Source of the DNA: Desulfotignum sp032250905
Lineage (GTDB): Bacteria > Desulfobacterota > Desulfobacteria > Desulfobacterales > Desulfobacteraceae
DNA length: 64,000 nucleotides
Reading direction: 5' to 3'
NCBI GenBank assembly: GCA_032250905.1
Contig: JAVVEQ010000007.1
Span: 1 to 64,000, forward strand
The notes beneath the pieces were generated by a model. The model was not told where the DNA came from and did no database searches. It saw nothing but the letters and a program-made list of their open reading frames with translations. The translations under genes and the position numbers were made by a program. Shown in pieces: positions 18,724-29,095 of this stretch (positions are counted from its first letter, which is position 1; every line of letters begins with the position of its first letter).

Positions 18724-19149
18724 ATGACAGAAGTTATTTTCGGTTTCCTGAGCAGTATCGGTTTTACCCACCCGATCCATCCGGCCTTTACCCATATTCC
18801 CATGGGCATGGTAATCGGCGCCGTGGTCTTTCGCCTGGCCTCTTTTCTCCCCAGAATGAAAATGCTGGCAAAAACCGGATATCATTGTGTGATTCTGGCG
18901 CTTCTGGGGATTGCCCCCACCATATTTACCGGCTACCTGGACTGGCAGCACCGCTTCGGGGGCGAGTGGGAGTTTCTGATTGTTCTGAAAATGGTGCTGG
19001 CAGCAGTTTTGACAGTGCTGCTGCTGTTGACCGCCATCAAGGATGATCCTGAAAACCGCGGATTTGACCGGCGCACCGCATGGTATCTGCTGATGGTGGT
19101 GGTGGCCATCGGGCTGGGATACTCCGGTGGGGAACTGCAATATGGATAA
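18724..19149 (+). CDS. DUF2231-like integral membrane protein
   Basis: The 141-aa protein has four hydrophobic helices (about 18-38, 50-72, 86-105, 118-136). It carries the HPIHPAFTHIPMGMVIG motif near the N-terminus and a TGYLDWQHRFGG loop, which resemble the DUF2231 group of small cytochrome-like membrane proteins with conserved histidines. AAAAGGTGG precedes the ATG. It heads a run with a DOMON protein, SCO and the oxidase genes, so a heme- or electron-transfer role at the membrane is plausible, but it is not shown. Confidence 0.72.
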   Translation: MTEVIFGFLSSIGFTHPIHPAFTHIPMGMVIGAVVFRLASFLPRMKMLAKTGYHCVILALLGIAPTIFTGYLDWQHRFGGEWEFLIVLKMVLAAVLTVLLLLTAIKDDPENRGFDRRTAWYLLMVVVAIGLGYSGGELQYG

Positions 19150-19215
19150 TGCCTGGAACGCTATAAACTCAGGCCATAAGACAATGAATGATAAAAAAAT
19201 CCAAGGGGAGTCAAC

Positions 19216-19755
19216 ATGATGAAGAAAATGGGATTGTTGGTGCTGGCTGCGGCCATTCTGCTGCCGGGCGGCCTGTTCGCGTCAGACTATGCCCACAAGC
19301 TGGAAGTGAAAGACATGACCGTGTCCTGGACGCTTGACGGGGATCAGATTCAGATGGAATTGAGTGCGAAAACCACAGGCTGGGTCTCAATCGGAATTGA
19401 TCCGGAAGACGCCATGGGCGGTGGCGACATTATTATCGGTGCCGTCAAAAACGGCAAGGTCAGAATCGAAGACCATTTTGCGGACAGAAAACGGGGCCAT
19501 TCCCCGGATGAAAAACTGGGGGGGACCAATCAGGTGATTGATCCGGCAGGGGAAGAACAGGACGGAGTGACGACCATTTCCTTCGCCCGTCAGGTGAATG
19601 CATCGGAACAGTGGGACAAACCCATACAAACAAGCGGCAAGACAAGGGTCATGATTGCCTTTGGCAGCGGCAGGGATTCATTTATCGCCGCGCATCAGTA
19701 CCGGGTGGTATATGACATCGATTTTGCCACGGGTGAAGCTGTCAAGGTCGAATGA
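19216..19755 (+). CDS. Exported DOMON-domain protein
   Basis: The 179-aa protein has a signal peptide (MMKKMGLLVLAAAILLPGGLFAS, cleavage near residue 23), so the mature part is periplasmic. The rest is one DOMON domain: VSWTLDGDQIQMELSAKTTGWVSIG, DAMGGGDIIIGAV, and late GSGRDSFIAAHQYRVVYD. DOMON domains bind heme or sugars and often accompany cytochrome b561 or redox modules. GGGGAG lies just before the start. It shares an ATGA overlap with the SCO gene, linking it to the oxidase operon; a heme or electron-carrier role is inferred. Confidence 0.82.
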   Translation: MMKKMGLLVLAAAILLPGGLFASDYAHKLEVKDMTVSWTLDGDQIQMELSAKTTGWVSIGIDPEDAMGGGDIIIGAVKNGKVRIEDHFADRKRGHSPDEKLGGTNQVIDPAGEEQDGVTTISFARQVNASEQWDKPIQTSGKTRVMIAFGSGRDSFIAAHQYRVVYDIDFATGEAVKVE

Positions 19756-20699
19756 TATTCTGGAGAAAAACCGCCGGCCGGGCCTTCAAAGCCGGCCCGG
19801 CCATCACCGCATGGGTCTGCTGCCTGATGCTGATCCTTCCTGAGATATCTGTATATGCGGAAGGTACTGGACAGGATCCCTCTGTGCATGACCCTGCCGG
19901 TCATACGCCGGTGATCCAGTCAGATCCGCACCATGACCATGATGCCATGGTCATGGATGCCCTGAATGAAACAAGCGGGCTGGCGGATCAGGTGAGGGTC
20001 GAGGAACAGCTGGGTAACCATATCGACCTGGAGGCCCGTTTTCTGGACGCCCGGGGCCGGCCCGTGACCATCGGTGAGATATTTGACAAACCTGTGGTTC
20101 TTCTGCCCATCTGGTTTTTCTGTCCTTCTGTGTGTACGTTTCTCCAGGCGGATCTGGCAAAGGCATTGAACCGGGTGGATCAGCAACCCGGTGAGGAATT
20201 CAATATCATCACCCTGAGTTTTTCAGATGATGAGGATCCGTCCCATGCGCTGGCTGCCAAAAAGAATTATGCCAACCTTGTCCAGCGCGATTTTCCCCTG
20301 GAAAACTGGTTCTATCTCACCGGGGATGCAGAAAATATCCGGCGGGTGACCGATTCGGTGGGGTATTATTTTGTCAAGAAACAACCCCATGTATATATCC
20401 ATCCCAACGCCATGGTGGTGCTGGCAGAAGATGGAAAAATTATCCGCTATCTTTACGGCCCCGGATTCCTGCCTTTCGACCTGGGCATGGCGTTGACCGA
20501 GGCCCGGAAAGGGGAACCCGGGGTGTCCATCAAGCGGCGGGTACTGTCTTTCTGCTTTGATTATGATCCTGAAAACAGCACCTATGTGTTCCGGCTGTTC
20601 CGTATCACCGGGACGGTGATTCTGGTTCTGCTGGCCGGATTTCTGGTGTTCCTGCTGCGGCCGGGAAAGAAAACCAGACGGAAACGGTCACGGGCATAA
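19752..20699 (+). CDS. SCO1/SenC-family copper chaperone
   Basis: A thioredoxin-fold protein of 315 aa that delivers copper to the CuA site of cytochrome oxidase. It has an N-terminal membrane/signal segment (residues 12-36), a His/Asp-rich stretch (SDPHHDHDAM), the copper motif FFCPSVCTFL (CxxxC), the conserved late histidine in KKQPHVYIHPNAMVVL, and a C-terminal transmembrane helix (TVILVLLAGFLVFLL) ending in basic residues. The extra C-terminal anchor makes it longer than minimal SCO proteins. It overlaps the DOMON gene by 4 nt and lies 90 bp before ctaD. Confidence 0.9.
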   Translation: MIFWRKTAGRAFKAGPAITAWVCCLMLILPEISVYAEGTGQDPSVHDPAGHTPVIQSDPHHDHDAMVMDALNETSGLADQVRVEEQLGNHIDLEARFLDARGRPVTIGEIFDKPVVLLPIWFFCPSVCTFLQADLAKALNRVDQQPGEEFNIITLSFSDDEDPSHALAAKKNYANLVQRDFPLENWFYLTGDAENIRRVTDSVGYYFVKKQPHVYIHPNAMVVLAEDGKIIRYLYGPGFLPFDLGMALTEARKGEPGVSIKRRVLSFCFDYDPENSTYVFRLFRITGTVILVLLAGFLVFLLRPGKKTRRKRSRA

Positions 20700-20788
20700 G
20701 CGCGTCGCGTATAGGATCATTGCGCCCCCCTCTGTTACATCCTGCCGGTTCATTTCACCACTGGGTATTCCCTGTTTGAGAGGCTGTT

Positions 20789-22431
<1,643 letters not shown>

Positions 22432-22435
<4 letters not shown>

Positions 22436-23028
22436 CGGCAAAAACAGATCCGACAGGCAAAAAACTGGGCATGTGGCTGTTCCTGTATACCGAGATTATC
22501 CTGTTCGGGGGTCTGTTTGTCCTGTATGCCGTATATTTTGCCGGATACTCCGAAGATTTCATTGCCGGAGCCAAAGAGCTGGACCTGTTTTTCGGGGTCG
22601 TGAACACCATCATTCTGCTGATATCCAGCTTTTGCGTAGCAGCAGGTATCACGGCGGTGCAGAAGACCCACACCCGCATCGCCCTGGCCGGCCTGTGGGG
22701 GGCTCTGGCCTGCGGGGCCGTGTTCCTGGTGAACAAATATATTGAATGGGGGCACAAATTTGAAAACGGCATCTATCCGGGATCGGACAGACTGTTGGAC
22801 GGTCCGGCCGGTCAGAATCTGTTTTTCGGCCTGTATTACGTGGTCACCGGGCTTCACGGTCTTCACATCCTCATCGGAATGACATTGCTGGCTGTCAGTC
22901 TGATGCTGGTCTACCGGCACAAAGTCACGGTGCAGAACTATTCGGTCCTGGACAATTCAGGACTGTACTGGCATCTGGTGGACCTGATCTGGATTTTTAT
23001 TTTTCCTTTGTTTTACTTGGTGGTCTGA
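22432..23028 (+). CDS. ctaE: Cytochrome c oxidase subunit III
   Basis: The 198-aa membrane protein has five hydrophobic helices and the subunit III features KLGMWLFLYTEIILFGGLFVLYAVYF at the N-terminus, GLYYVVTGLHGLHILIGM, and a C-terminal HLVDLIWIFIFPLFYLV. It is of the short, five-helix bacterial form. Its ATG overlaps the ctaD stop (ATGA), and the subunit IV gene follows after 18 bp, so it is co-translated within the oxidase operon. The role is to stabilise subunit I and oxygen/proton uptake. Confidence 0.92.
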
Positions 23029-23046
23029 TTAAAGGAGTCATTTACT

Positions 23047-23328
23047 GTGGCATCTGAATCCCATATTGTTGAATACAAAACCCTGGGGCTGACCCTGGCG
23101 GCTCTGCTGGTGATGACCGGCGTGACCGTGGGGGTCGCATCCATCGACCTGGGCTGGATCAATGTCTGGATCGCCCTGATGATCGCATCGGTCAAGGCTG
23201 GCACAGTGCTGCTGGTGTTCATGCACATGCGATACGAAGACCGGATGCTGCAGTGGTCGTTTCTGGCCACGGTGCTGTTTCTGACCATCATGATCGGGTT
23301 TATCTTCTGGGACGTGGCGTTCAGGTGA
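23047..23328 (+). CDS. ctaF: Cytochrome c oxidase subunit IV-like small membrane protein
   Basis: The 93-aa protein has three hydrophobic helices: about 15-33, 38-60 with KAGTVLLVFMHMRYEDRM, and 65-88 with LFLTIMIGFIFWD. The FMHMRYE turn is characteristic of the prokaryotic subunit IV (COX4_pro) family. It starts with GTG at 23047, with AAGGAG about 9 nt upstream. It lies between subunit III and subunit II genes. Small subunit IV proteins help assembly around CuB. Confidence 0.85.
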   Translation: MASESHIVEYKTLGLTLAALLVMTGVTVGVASIDLGWINVWIALMIASVKAGTVLLVFMHMRYEDRMLQWSFLATVLFLTIMIGFIFWDVAFR

Positions 23329-23337
23329 GGAGGCCGC

Positions 23338-23949
23338 ATGACTGATATTATCAATCCGGTCACCCTGGTGGACCGGTCCTTTTATTTTATCATCGGATTT
23401 TCTTTTGTGTTTCTTTTTGCCATCACTCTGGTGATGATCTATTTTGTCATCCGGTACCGCCGGTCCCGGCATCCGGTGCCTGCGGATATCCGGGGAAACT
23501 GGAAGCTGGAAATCGCCTGGACATTTATCCCCACCCTCATCGCTCTGGCCATGTTCGTGTCCGGCTGGCAGGCCTATACCGGGCTGCGCAACGTACCCGA
23601 AGGGGCCCTGGAGGTGGATGTCATTGCCCAGTCCTTTTCCTGGATTTTCATCTATCCCACGGGCAAGGAAACAGAAAACGAACTCCAGGTGCCGGTGAAC
23701 ACACCCGTGAAACTCAACATCACCTCGGCGGATGTGATTCACAGCATGTATATTCCGGCCTTCCGGGTCAAGGTGGATGCGGTCAAGGGTCTGACCACCT
23801 ATGCCTGGTTTCTGCCGGAGAACATTGGGGAGTATTTTCTTCAATGCACGGAATTCTGCGGGGTGGGCCATGCAGATATGACCGGTGTGGTCCGGGTGGT
23901 GTCCCGGGAAGCATTTGATGAATGGGTGGAAGAGGATGACGGATGGTAA
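23338..23949 (+). CDS. ctaC: Cytochrome c oxidase subunit II (CuA)
   Basis: The 203-aa protein has two N-terminal transmembrane helices (about 14-38 and 58-78) and a periplasmic cupredoxin domain. The CuA site is complete: His in ADVIHSMYIP and CTEFCGVGHADM (Cys-x3-Cys-x3-His-x2-Met). There is no C-terminal cytochrome c domain (it ends EEDDGW), so the electron donor must be separate. Unusually it is encoded after subunits I, III and IV. The heme O synthase start lies inside its last codons. Confidence 0.93.
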   Translation: MTDIINPVTLVDRSFYFIIGFSFVFLFAITLVMIYFVIRYRRSRHPVPADIRGNWKLEIAWTFIPTLIALAMFVSGWQAYTGLRNVPEGALEVDVIAQSFSWIFIYPTGKETENELQVPVNTPVKLNITSADVIHSMYIPAFRVKVDAVKGLTTYAWFLPENIGEYFLQCTEFCGVGHADMTGVVRVVSREAFDEWVEEDDGW

Positions 23950-24842
23950 AGGGAACCGCCATGCGGATGGCCGCCGAGCTGACCAAGATCCGGCTCACCG
24001 GATTTGTCACCCTGTCCGCCATGTTCGGGCATATCCTGGCGGCTCCGGCCCCGGGGATCGATACCCTGGTCACCGGCGCCGGGGTGTGGCTGCTGGCCGC
24101 CGGGGCCGCGGTGCTCAACCATGTTCAGGACCGGCGGTATGACCGCTGGTTTGCCAGAACCAGGCTTCGGTGCCTTCCGCAGAAGAGCGTGTCTTTATGG
24201 ACCGCTGGATGGCTGGCATCGGGCCTGACGCTTTCCGGCCTGGTCCTTCTTGCCGGGGGGCTGGATACCCACGTTCCCTGGATTCTGGGCGTTGCTGCCC
24301 TGGTCTTATACAACGGCCTGTACACCCCGCTGAAGAAAAAAACCCTGTTTGCCGTGTGGCCCGGTGTGGCCTGCGGCATGCTGCCCCCGGCCATCGGGTG
24401 GGCAGCGGTGCCCCAGGCCCTGTGCCAGGGCACCGGATACCAGTTGTTCGGGGTGATGCTGGTCATGGGCATCTGGCAGGTCCCCCATTTCCTGATCCTG
24501 GCCGCCAGCCAGCCGGTTCATGACCCTGGGGCGGACCGGTTTCCCAGCTTTATCCGCCTGTGGACGAAAACAGAGCTTTTTCTTCAGATTCTGTTATGGG
24601 TCTGTGTTTACAGCCTGGGGATTTTCTGGTTTATTCTTAACGGCGGGATGGCCAGCCCGGGTTTTTCAGCGGGCCTGGCCGGGCTGGCGCTGGCCCTGCC
24701 CGTGGTCATGGGGCTGTGTTTCAGAGGACGTCAGGAACGCCCCAGACCCGGCGGATTCACCGCCATCAATCTGTCCATGCTCATTTTCATGGTGCTGGGG
24801 ATACTGGACCGGATGCTGCCAGTTGTTTCTCAGCTGCGATGA
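23943..24842 (+). CDS. ctaB: Protoheme IX farnesyltransferase (heme O synthase)
   Basis: The 299-aa UbiA-family prenyltransferase converts heme B to heme O for the neighbouring oxidase. It has about eight membrane helices, the Asp-rich prenyl diphosphate motif NHVQDRRYD (NxxxDxxxD, about residue 58), the second loop YNGLYTPLKKKT, GMLPPAIGW and GIWQVPHFLIL. Its ATG overlaps the ctaC stop. Its last 56 bp overlap the 3' end of the convergent phosphagen kinase gene. No heme A synthase is seen in the window, so whether heme A is made is open. Confidence 0.9.
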   Translation: MVKGTAMRMAAELTKIRLTGFVTLSAMFGHILAAPAPGIDTLVTGAGVWLLAAGAAVLNHVQDRRYDRWFARTRLRCLPQKSVSLWTAGWLASGLTLSGLVLLAGGLDTHVPWILGVAALVLYNGLYTPLKKKTLFAVWPGVACGMLPPAIGWAAVPQALCQGTGYQLFGVMLVMGIWQVPHFLILAASQPVHDPGADRFPSFIRLWTKTELFLQILLWVCVYSLGIFWFILNGGMASPGFSAGLAGLALALPVVMGLCFRGRQERPRPGGFTAINLSMLIFMVLGILDRMLPVVSQLR

Positions 24843-25854
24843 CGGCGGCAATCCCGGTATGCAGATCCTGAATGAGCCGGGTTTCTCCGATTCCCAGCCG
24901 GAAACGGTTGCTGATGTCAAACACGGACTTTGTTACGGCGGTTTTTTCGCCTTGCGTGCCCCGGATCTGCAGTCCATGGGCCAATGCCAGCTTTCTGAGC
25001 AGGTCCGGATGCGTTTCCAGTTCGGGCAGCCGGATGTGCACACTGGCCCGCATGGCGCTGCCGATATTGGTCGGACAGGCGTTCAGGCAGCCTAAATCAG
25101 GGTCTGCCGCAAAGTCAAGACGATTGCTGATATGCCCGAGAACAGACACCATCCGGTTGAATACCCTGGCCAGTGCCCCGGTTTTTTCAAGGCAGAAAAT
25201 ACGCAGTTGATCTTCTTCATTGACCCAGACGCGAACGGCCTGGTCATGGCTGATAAAGACGCCCCTGGATGCGGGAAAATCCCGGGTGATGCCGGCGGCA
25301 GACTGAAACCGGTCTCCGGGTGGAAAAGCGGTGCCCCGGAACGCCCGGATGCCGATCTGATCAGGGGTCAATCCATCCATGGTATGGAAATGGCCTTGGA
25401 GTGAAACAGGCAAAGACATGAGCACCTGTTTTATCTGTTGTGCCACGGCCCGACGGTCCTGGGGCGTGATGTGGGGCATGAACGGGTATCCGGACAGGTT
25501 TCTGGCCACTCGTATCCGGGTGGAGAGAATAAAACGGTTTTCCGGGTCCGGGTTCGGCAGATCCAGAGATTCCAGGCTGGATAAGTGACGGATCGGACCG
25601 GTGATCTGATGATATGCCCGGATCACCGGATCGAAAATTTCCCTGAACAGGGTATAGGTTTCCGCATCGCCGGCATAAATGCCGATGTCGGAATCGGGAT
25701 TTTCCCGGCCGGAGCGGATTGCCTGTGCCAGGGTGAACCCGGTTGCGGTCTTCAGCCTGGACAGGCGCATAAACATGGCCGGGGTTAAGAATCTGCTTGC
25801 CAGGGAACCGGCACTGTCAGGAAACACGGATTGACAATCAGCGTCAGGAGTCAT
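24787..25854 (-). CDS. ATP:guanido phosphotransferase (arginine-kinase-type phosphagen kinase)
   Basis: Phosphagen kinases reversibly move phosphate between ATP and a guanidino compound such as arginine, buffering ATP. The 355-aa product has both domains. The N-terminal one carries SRFLTPAMFMRL and IYAGDAETYTLFREIFDPV; the catalytic one carries STRIRVARNLSGYPF, RVWVNEEDQLRIF and the active-site signature CPTNIGSAMRASVHI. This is much closer to animal arginine kinases than to bacterial McsB, which lacks the N-terminal domain. The ATG at 25854 lies inside TATGACTCCTGA, overlapping the stop of the upstream 69-aa gene, so longer N-terminal extensions are rejected. Arginine as substrate is inferred. 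Confidence 0.93.
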   Translation of the reverse strand: MTPDADCQSVFPDSAGSLASRFLTPAMFMRLSRLKTATGFTLAQAIRSGRENPDSDIGIYAGDAETYTLFREIFDPVIRAYHQITGPIRHLSSLESLDLPNPDPENRFILSTRIRVARNLSGYPFMPHITPQDRRAVAQQIKQVLMSLPVSLQGHFHTMDGLTPDQIGIRAFRGTAFPPGDRFQSAAGITRDFPASRGVFISHDQAVRVWVNEEDQLRIFCLEKTGALARVFNRMVSVLGHISNRLDFAADPDLGCLNACPTNIGSAMRASVHIRLPELETHPDLLRKLALAHGLQIRGTQGEKTAVTKSVFDISNRFRLGIGETRLIQDLHTGIAAVIAAEKQLAASGPVSPAP

Positions 25855-26053
25855 AGCCCGAAGCCTGTGAGGAGATGCCCCGGGCCAGGGTGGTCTGGAT
25901 GATGTCCAGTACCGCACAGTCTTGATGACACCTGGGCAGACTCTTTTTGTTTTCACAGGTCAGGCAGGGGCTGCGGGTCAGGTATCCGATTTCAAAATCG
26001 AATTGATCTCTGTTAACATGTGTCTTCATGTCGGATTTTCTTTGATTGTTCAC
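25844..26053 (-). CDS. Small Cys-containing hypothetical protein coupled to the phosphagen kinase
   Basis: This 69-aa protein is unrecognised. It holds CLTCENKKSLPRCHQDC, a C-x2-C-x8-C-x3-C pattern that could bind zinc or an iron-sulfur cluster. Its stop overlaps the start of the phosphagen kinase, so the two are probably co-translated. The ATG could be 26053 or the internal ATG at 26029. Confidence 0.6.
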   Translation of the reverse strand: MNNQRKSDMKTHVNRDQFDFEIGYLTRSPCLTCENKKSLPRCHQDCAVLDIIQTTLARGISSQASGYDS

Positions 26054-26208
26054 AACACAATACTATAGCAGAGATGAGGTGGCATCGTCAATACAATGCA
26101 AAAAAATCAGCATGGCCTTTTGCCTTGTCAGACCGGTCAACACATGATAATTGAAAGACCATGTAAATGGCTTTTTTGATCAACCATAACGTGGAAGGTA
26201 TATTTTTT

Positions 26209-26838
26209 GTGGGTGATTCTCGTTTTGCGGAATTAAAGGAAAAGGAAAAACAGGCAAGAAAGCAGATTGTCATTGAATCCGCCCTGGCGTTGTTCGCAAA
26301 AAAACCGTTCTATGAAGTGGGCATGCGGGAGGTGGCGGACGAGGCCGGTATATCTGCCGCCACCATTTACCGGTATTTCCCCAGCCAGCAGGCGTTGTTC
26401 AACGAAGCCTTTCTTCAGGACATCTCCGCAGCCTGTGAAGAGTTCAACACCATGGTCCAGACCGATGAACCCGCGAGTATCGAGCAGTTCGGAATCAAAT
26501 TCGTGGATCATCTCATCAACAATGAGTCCACCTTTCAAATGATGGCTTATTTGATGCTCAAGGACAATCTGTCCCATCCGGTCATGGGAAAATTCGAATC
26601 CGTAACCAAAATATTTTTCGACCTGTTCACTCAGCTGCTGATGCGTCATGGTGTGGCAAAGGAACAGGCCCGTATCTATTCCCACGCATTTGTGGCATCC
26701 ATTACCGGAATTCTCATGACCTTCCGTAATTCACCGTTGAAGGACAAAGGATCCACAAGAAACCATATCATCAAAGTGGTGCAACTGACTGCATCCCTGT
26801 ATACAAACCAGTTGCTGGGTCACCAGGAAGGATCGTGA
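26209..26838 (+). CDS. TetR-family transcriptional regulator
   Basis: The protein has an N-terminal TetR DNA-binding domain (ARKQIVIESALALFAKKPFYEV, then VADEAGISAATIYRYFPSQQALFNEAF) and a helical ligand/dimer domain of about 140 residues. The GTG at 26209 is preferred: GGAAGG lies about 10 nt upstream and the N-terminus then fits the family. The ATG at 26167 has no ribosome site but would add 14 residues. It precedes the DJ-1 gene by 45 bp. The ligand and targets are unknown. Confidence 0.85.
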   Translation: MGDSRFAELKEKEKQARKQIVIESALALFAKKPFYEVGMREVADEAGISAATIYRYFPSQQALFNEAFLQDISAACEEFNTMVQTDEPASIEQFGIKFVDHLINNESTFQMMAYLMLKDNLSHPVMGKFESVTKIFFDLFTQLLMRHGVAKEQARIYSHAFVASITGILMTFRNSPLKDKGSTRNHIIKVVQLTASLYTNQLLGHQEGS

Positions 26839-26882
26839 CAGCGCCTGACCGTGACCGGGCATGATTTGAAGGAGGTGTCATT

Positions 26883-27431
26883 ATGGCAAAAACAGTATTG
26901 GTGCCGGTAGCCCAGGGAATCGAGGAGATGGAAGCGATTACCATCATTGATGTACTTCGACGGGCCGGGGCCCAGGTGGTGGTGGCTTCCGTGGATGACC
27001 TGACGGTGAAGGCGGCCCGGGGCATGGAATTCAAGGCGGATGGTTTAATCAAAGACTACAGGGACAGGGAGTTTGACCTGATTGTGCTGCCCGGAGGTAT
27101 GCCAGGGGCGGACAATCTGAAAAAATCCAAAGACCTGGCAGACCTGCTTACGGCACAGGCGGCACAGAAAAAACTCTACGGTGCCATCTGCGCGTCTCCT
27201 GCGGTGGTGCTGCATTCCCTGGGCCTGGTTACGCCTGGTGCCGTGACCTGTCACCCGGGGTTTGCCGATCTGATTGACGGAGGGGCTGTTCTAAATCAGA
27301 ATGTTGTCATCAACGGACATTGTATTACCAGCAAAGGGGCGGGGACCGCGCTGGAGTTTGCTCTGACACTGGTAGATCAACTGTTCGGCGACGAGGTTCT
27401 GGCGGATGTCAAAGGCGGCCTGGCCCTTTAG
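26883..27431 (+). CDS. DJ-1/PfpI-family protein
   Basis: The 182-aa protein is a full-length DJ-1/YajL-type member. Marks are the early Glu in AQGIEEMEAITIID, LIVLPGGMPGADNL, the reactive nucleophile Cys in GAICASPAVVLHSLGLV, and CITSKGAGTALEFALTLV near the end. These proteins act in protein quality control or carbonyl detoxification. AAGGAGGTG lies just upstream of the ATG. It overlaps the next gene by 26 nt. Confidence 0.9.
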   Translation: MAKTVLVPVAQGIEEMEAITIIDVLRRAGAQVVVASVDDLTVKAARGMEFKADGLIKDYRDREFDLIVLPGGMPGADNLKKSKDLADLLTAQAAQKKLYGAICASPAVVLHSLGLVTPGAVTCHPGFADLIDGGAVLNQNVVINGHCITSKGAGTALEFALTLVDQLFGDEVLADVKGGLAL

Positions 27432-27948
27432 CAGCTTTTTTTCAACAGAACGGCTGATGCAGCTTCTGGACAATCACCGGCAGCGCAGCCTGCAGATTGC
27501 TCTGGGGCTGGGCATGCTGGTGATTGTGATACTGATCGAAGTGCTGGCGGTGACTCCGGCAGGCATCTATTCCTATGGCACGGAGGGGTATCGGAATTTC
27601 AAAATCAATGCCCCGAAGCAGCGGATTCTGGCGGAGATCAACCGGGTGTCCGCCATCCGGAAATTGATCACCTGCGATCCGGCTTCTGAAAGCACACGGG
27701 TGACCCGACGTCATTTTATCCTCACACCGGAACTGGCAGCCGCAGATGTGTGGATTGCCCGGTACCGCAAACACAGTGTGGCCGTTTTTCTATTCAAGGA
27801 ACAGACCCTTTCCCGAATATTATTGCTGAAAACCCGACTCAACCGTCCGATATCTTCTGTCTTGTTTGACACCTGCCGCCCGGATCTGCTTGACAATGCG
27901 GATCTTCTTCTGGAGACCCAGACCGCTCACCCGGTTTTTTATCATTGA
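27406..27948 (+). CDS. Hypothetical membrane-anchored protein
   Basis: A 180-aa protein with no recognised family. One hydrophobic helix near the N-terminus (IALGLGMLVIVILIEVLAV) is followed by a soluble, basic domain of about 120 residues that is likely periplasmic, ending LLLETQTAHPVFYH. Start ATG 27406 lies inside the end of the DJ-1 gene with GAGG 9 nt upstream, suggesting coupling; ATG 27457 is the alternative and would put the helix close to the N-terminus. Codon usage resembles the neighbours. Confidence 0.6.
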   Translation: MSKAAWPFSSFFSTERLMQLLDNHRQRSLQIALGLGMLVIVILIEVLAVTPAGIYSYGTEGYRNFKINAPKQRILAEINRVSAIRKLITCDPASESTRVTRRHFILTPELAAADVWIARYRKHSVAVFLFKEQTLSRILLLKTRLNRPISSVLFDTCRPDLLDNADLLLETQTAHPVFYH

Positions 27949-28052
27949 AAAACGGGCATTGAATGTTCCAAATGGTTGCTGTATATTGGCGATTTCAATC
28001 ATTAACATATACCGGACTGTTTTTTCAGGTCTGAAACCGTCAGGAAAGAGGT

Positions 28053-29090
28053 ATGAAGCAAATAGAAGACATACAATCGACACGGATCGGGGTGGTGGGG
28101 GCCGGCTCCTGGGGGACCGCGCTGGCCAAGCTGTTGGCTGAAAAGGGGTTTGACATCGATTTCTGGGTATTTGAACCCGAAGTGAAAGAACAGATCCAGA
28201 CCTTCCGGGAAAACAGGGTGTTTCTGCCGGGTTTTTCGCTTCCCGATTCGATCCGACCCTCCAATGATATTGAAACCGTGGTCAAAGACAAGGATCTGGT
28301 ACTGTTGGTCGTACCCTCTCACTGTATGCGGTCTGTGGCCACGCAGATGAAGCCGTTTGTTTCCAGGGATGCCGTGATGGTCAGTGCATCCAAAGGCATT
28401 GAGAACAAAACGCACCTGACCATGACCGGCATTCTGGCGGAGATTCTGGATTTTCTGCCACCGGAAAACCTGGCGGTACTGTCCGGCCCCAGTTTTGCCA
28501 AAGAAGTGGCAGCCGGGATTCCCACGGTGGTGGCGGCCGCATCCGAGAACGACAACGTGGCCCGTTTTGTCCAGGCCGTGTTCGCCTCTCCCATGTTTCG
28601 GGTCTATGTCAACCATGATCCCATCGGCACCCAGATCGGCGGGGCCATGAAAAATATACTGGCCATTGCCGCGGGTATCTGTGACGGCATGAACATGGGA
28701 CTGAACCCCAGGGCGGCCCTGATCACCCGGGGGCTGACGGAAATGAACCGCCTGGGAACCCGCCTGGGGGCGGATCCGCTGACCCTGTCCGGTCTGGCCG
28801 GGGTCGGGGACCTCCTGCTCACCTGTACCGGGGCGTTAAGCCGCAATTACACGGTGGGCGTCCAGATCGGCCAGGGCAAAAAACTGGATGATATCATTTC
28901 TGAAATGCGTATGGTTGCCGAAGGGGTGAAAACCACCCGGTCGGTATACAACCTTTCCAGAAAACTGGGCGTGGATCTGCCCATATGCAATGAAGTCTAC
29001 CATGTTCTGTTTGAGAATTATCCATTGGAAGAAACCATACAGCGCCTGATGAACCGCTCATTGAAACATGAACTGGACGGGGTGCTGTAA
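28053..29090 (+). CDS. gpsA: Glycerol-3-phosphate dehydrogenase [NAD(P)+]
   Basis: GpsA reduces dihydroxyacetone phosphate to sn-glycerol 3-phosphate for phospholipid synthesis. The 345-aa product has the N-terminal dinucleotide motif GVVGAGSWGTALAKLLAEKG, VPSHCMRSV, the SASKGIE strand, LSGPSFAKEVAAGIPT, the catalytic Lys region IGGAMKNILAIAAGICDGMN and LAGVGDLLLTCTGALSRNYTVG. AGGAAAGAGG precedes the ATG. It is followed after 5 bp by yqeC, although no functional link between them is known. Confidence 0.96.
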   Translation: MKQIEDIQSTRIGVVGAGSWGTALAKLLAEKGFDIDFWVFEPEVKEQIQTFRENRVFLPGFSLPDSIRPSNDIETVVKDKDLVLLVVPSHCMRSVATQMKPFVSRDAVMVSASKGIENKTHLTMTGILAEILDFLPPENLAVLSGPSFAKEVAAGIPTVVAAASENDNVARFVQAVFASPMFRVYVNHDPIGTQIGGAMKNILAIAAGICDGMNMGLNPRAALITRGLTEMNRLGTRLGADPLTLSGLAGVGDLLLTCTGALSRNYTVGVQIGQGKKLDDIISEMRMVAEGVKTTRSVYNLSRKLGVDLPICNEVYHVLFENYPLEETIQRLMNRSLKHELDGVL

Positions 29091-29095
29091 AAAAA

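Noticed and set aside
25855..25956. N-terminal extension of the phosphagen kinase up to 25956
   Set aside because: It would overlap the 69-aa gene in another frame and adds residues not found in the family; ATG 25854 gives the expected N-terminus.
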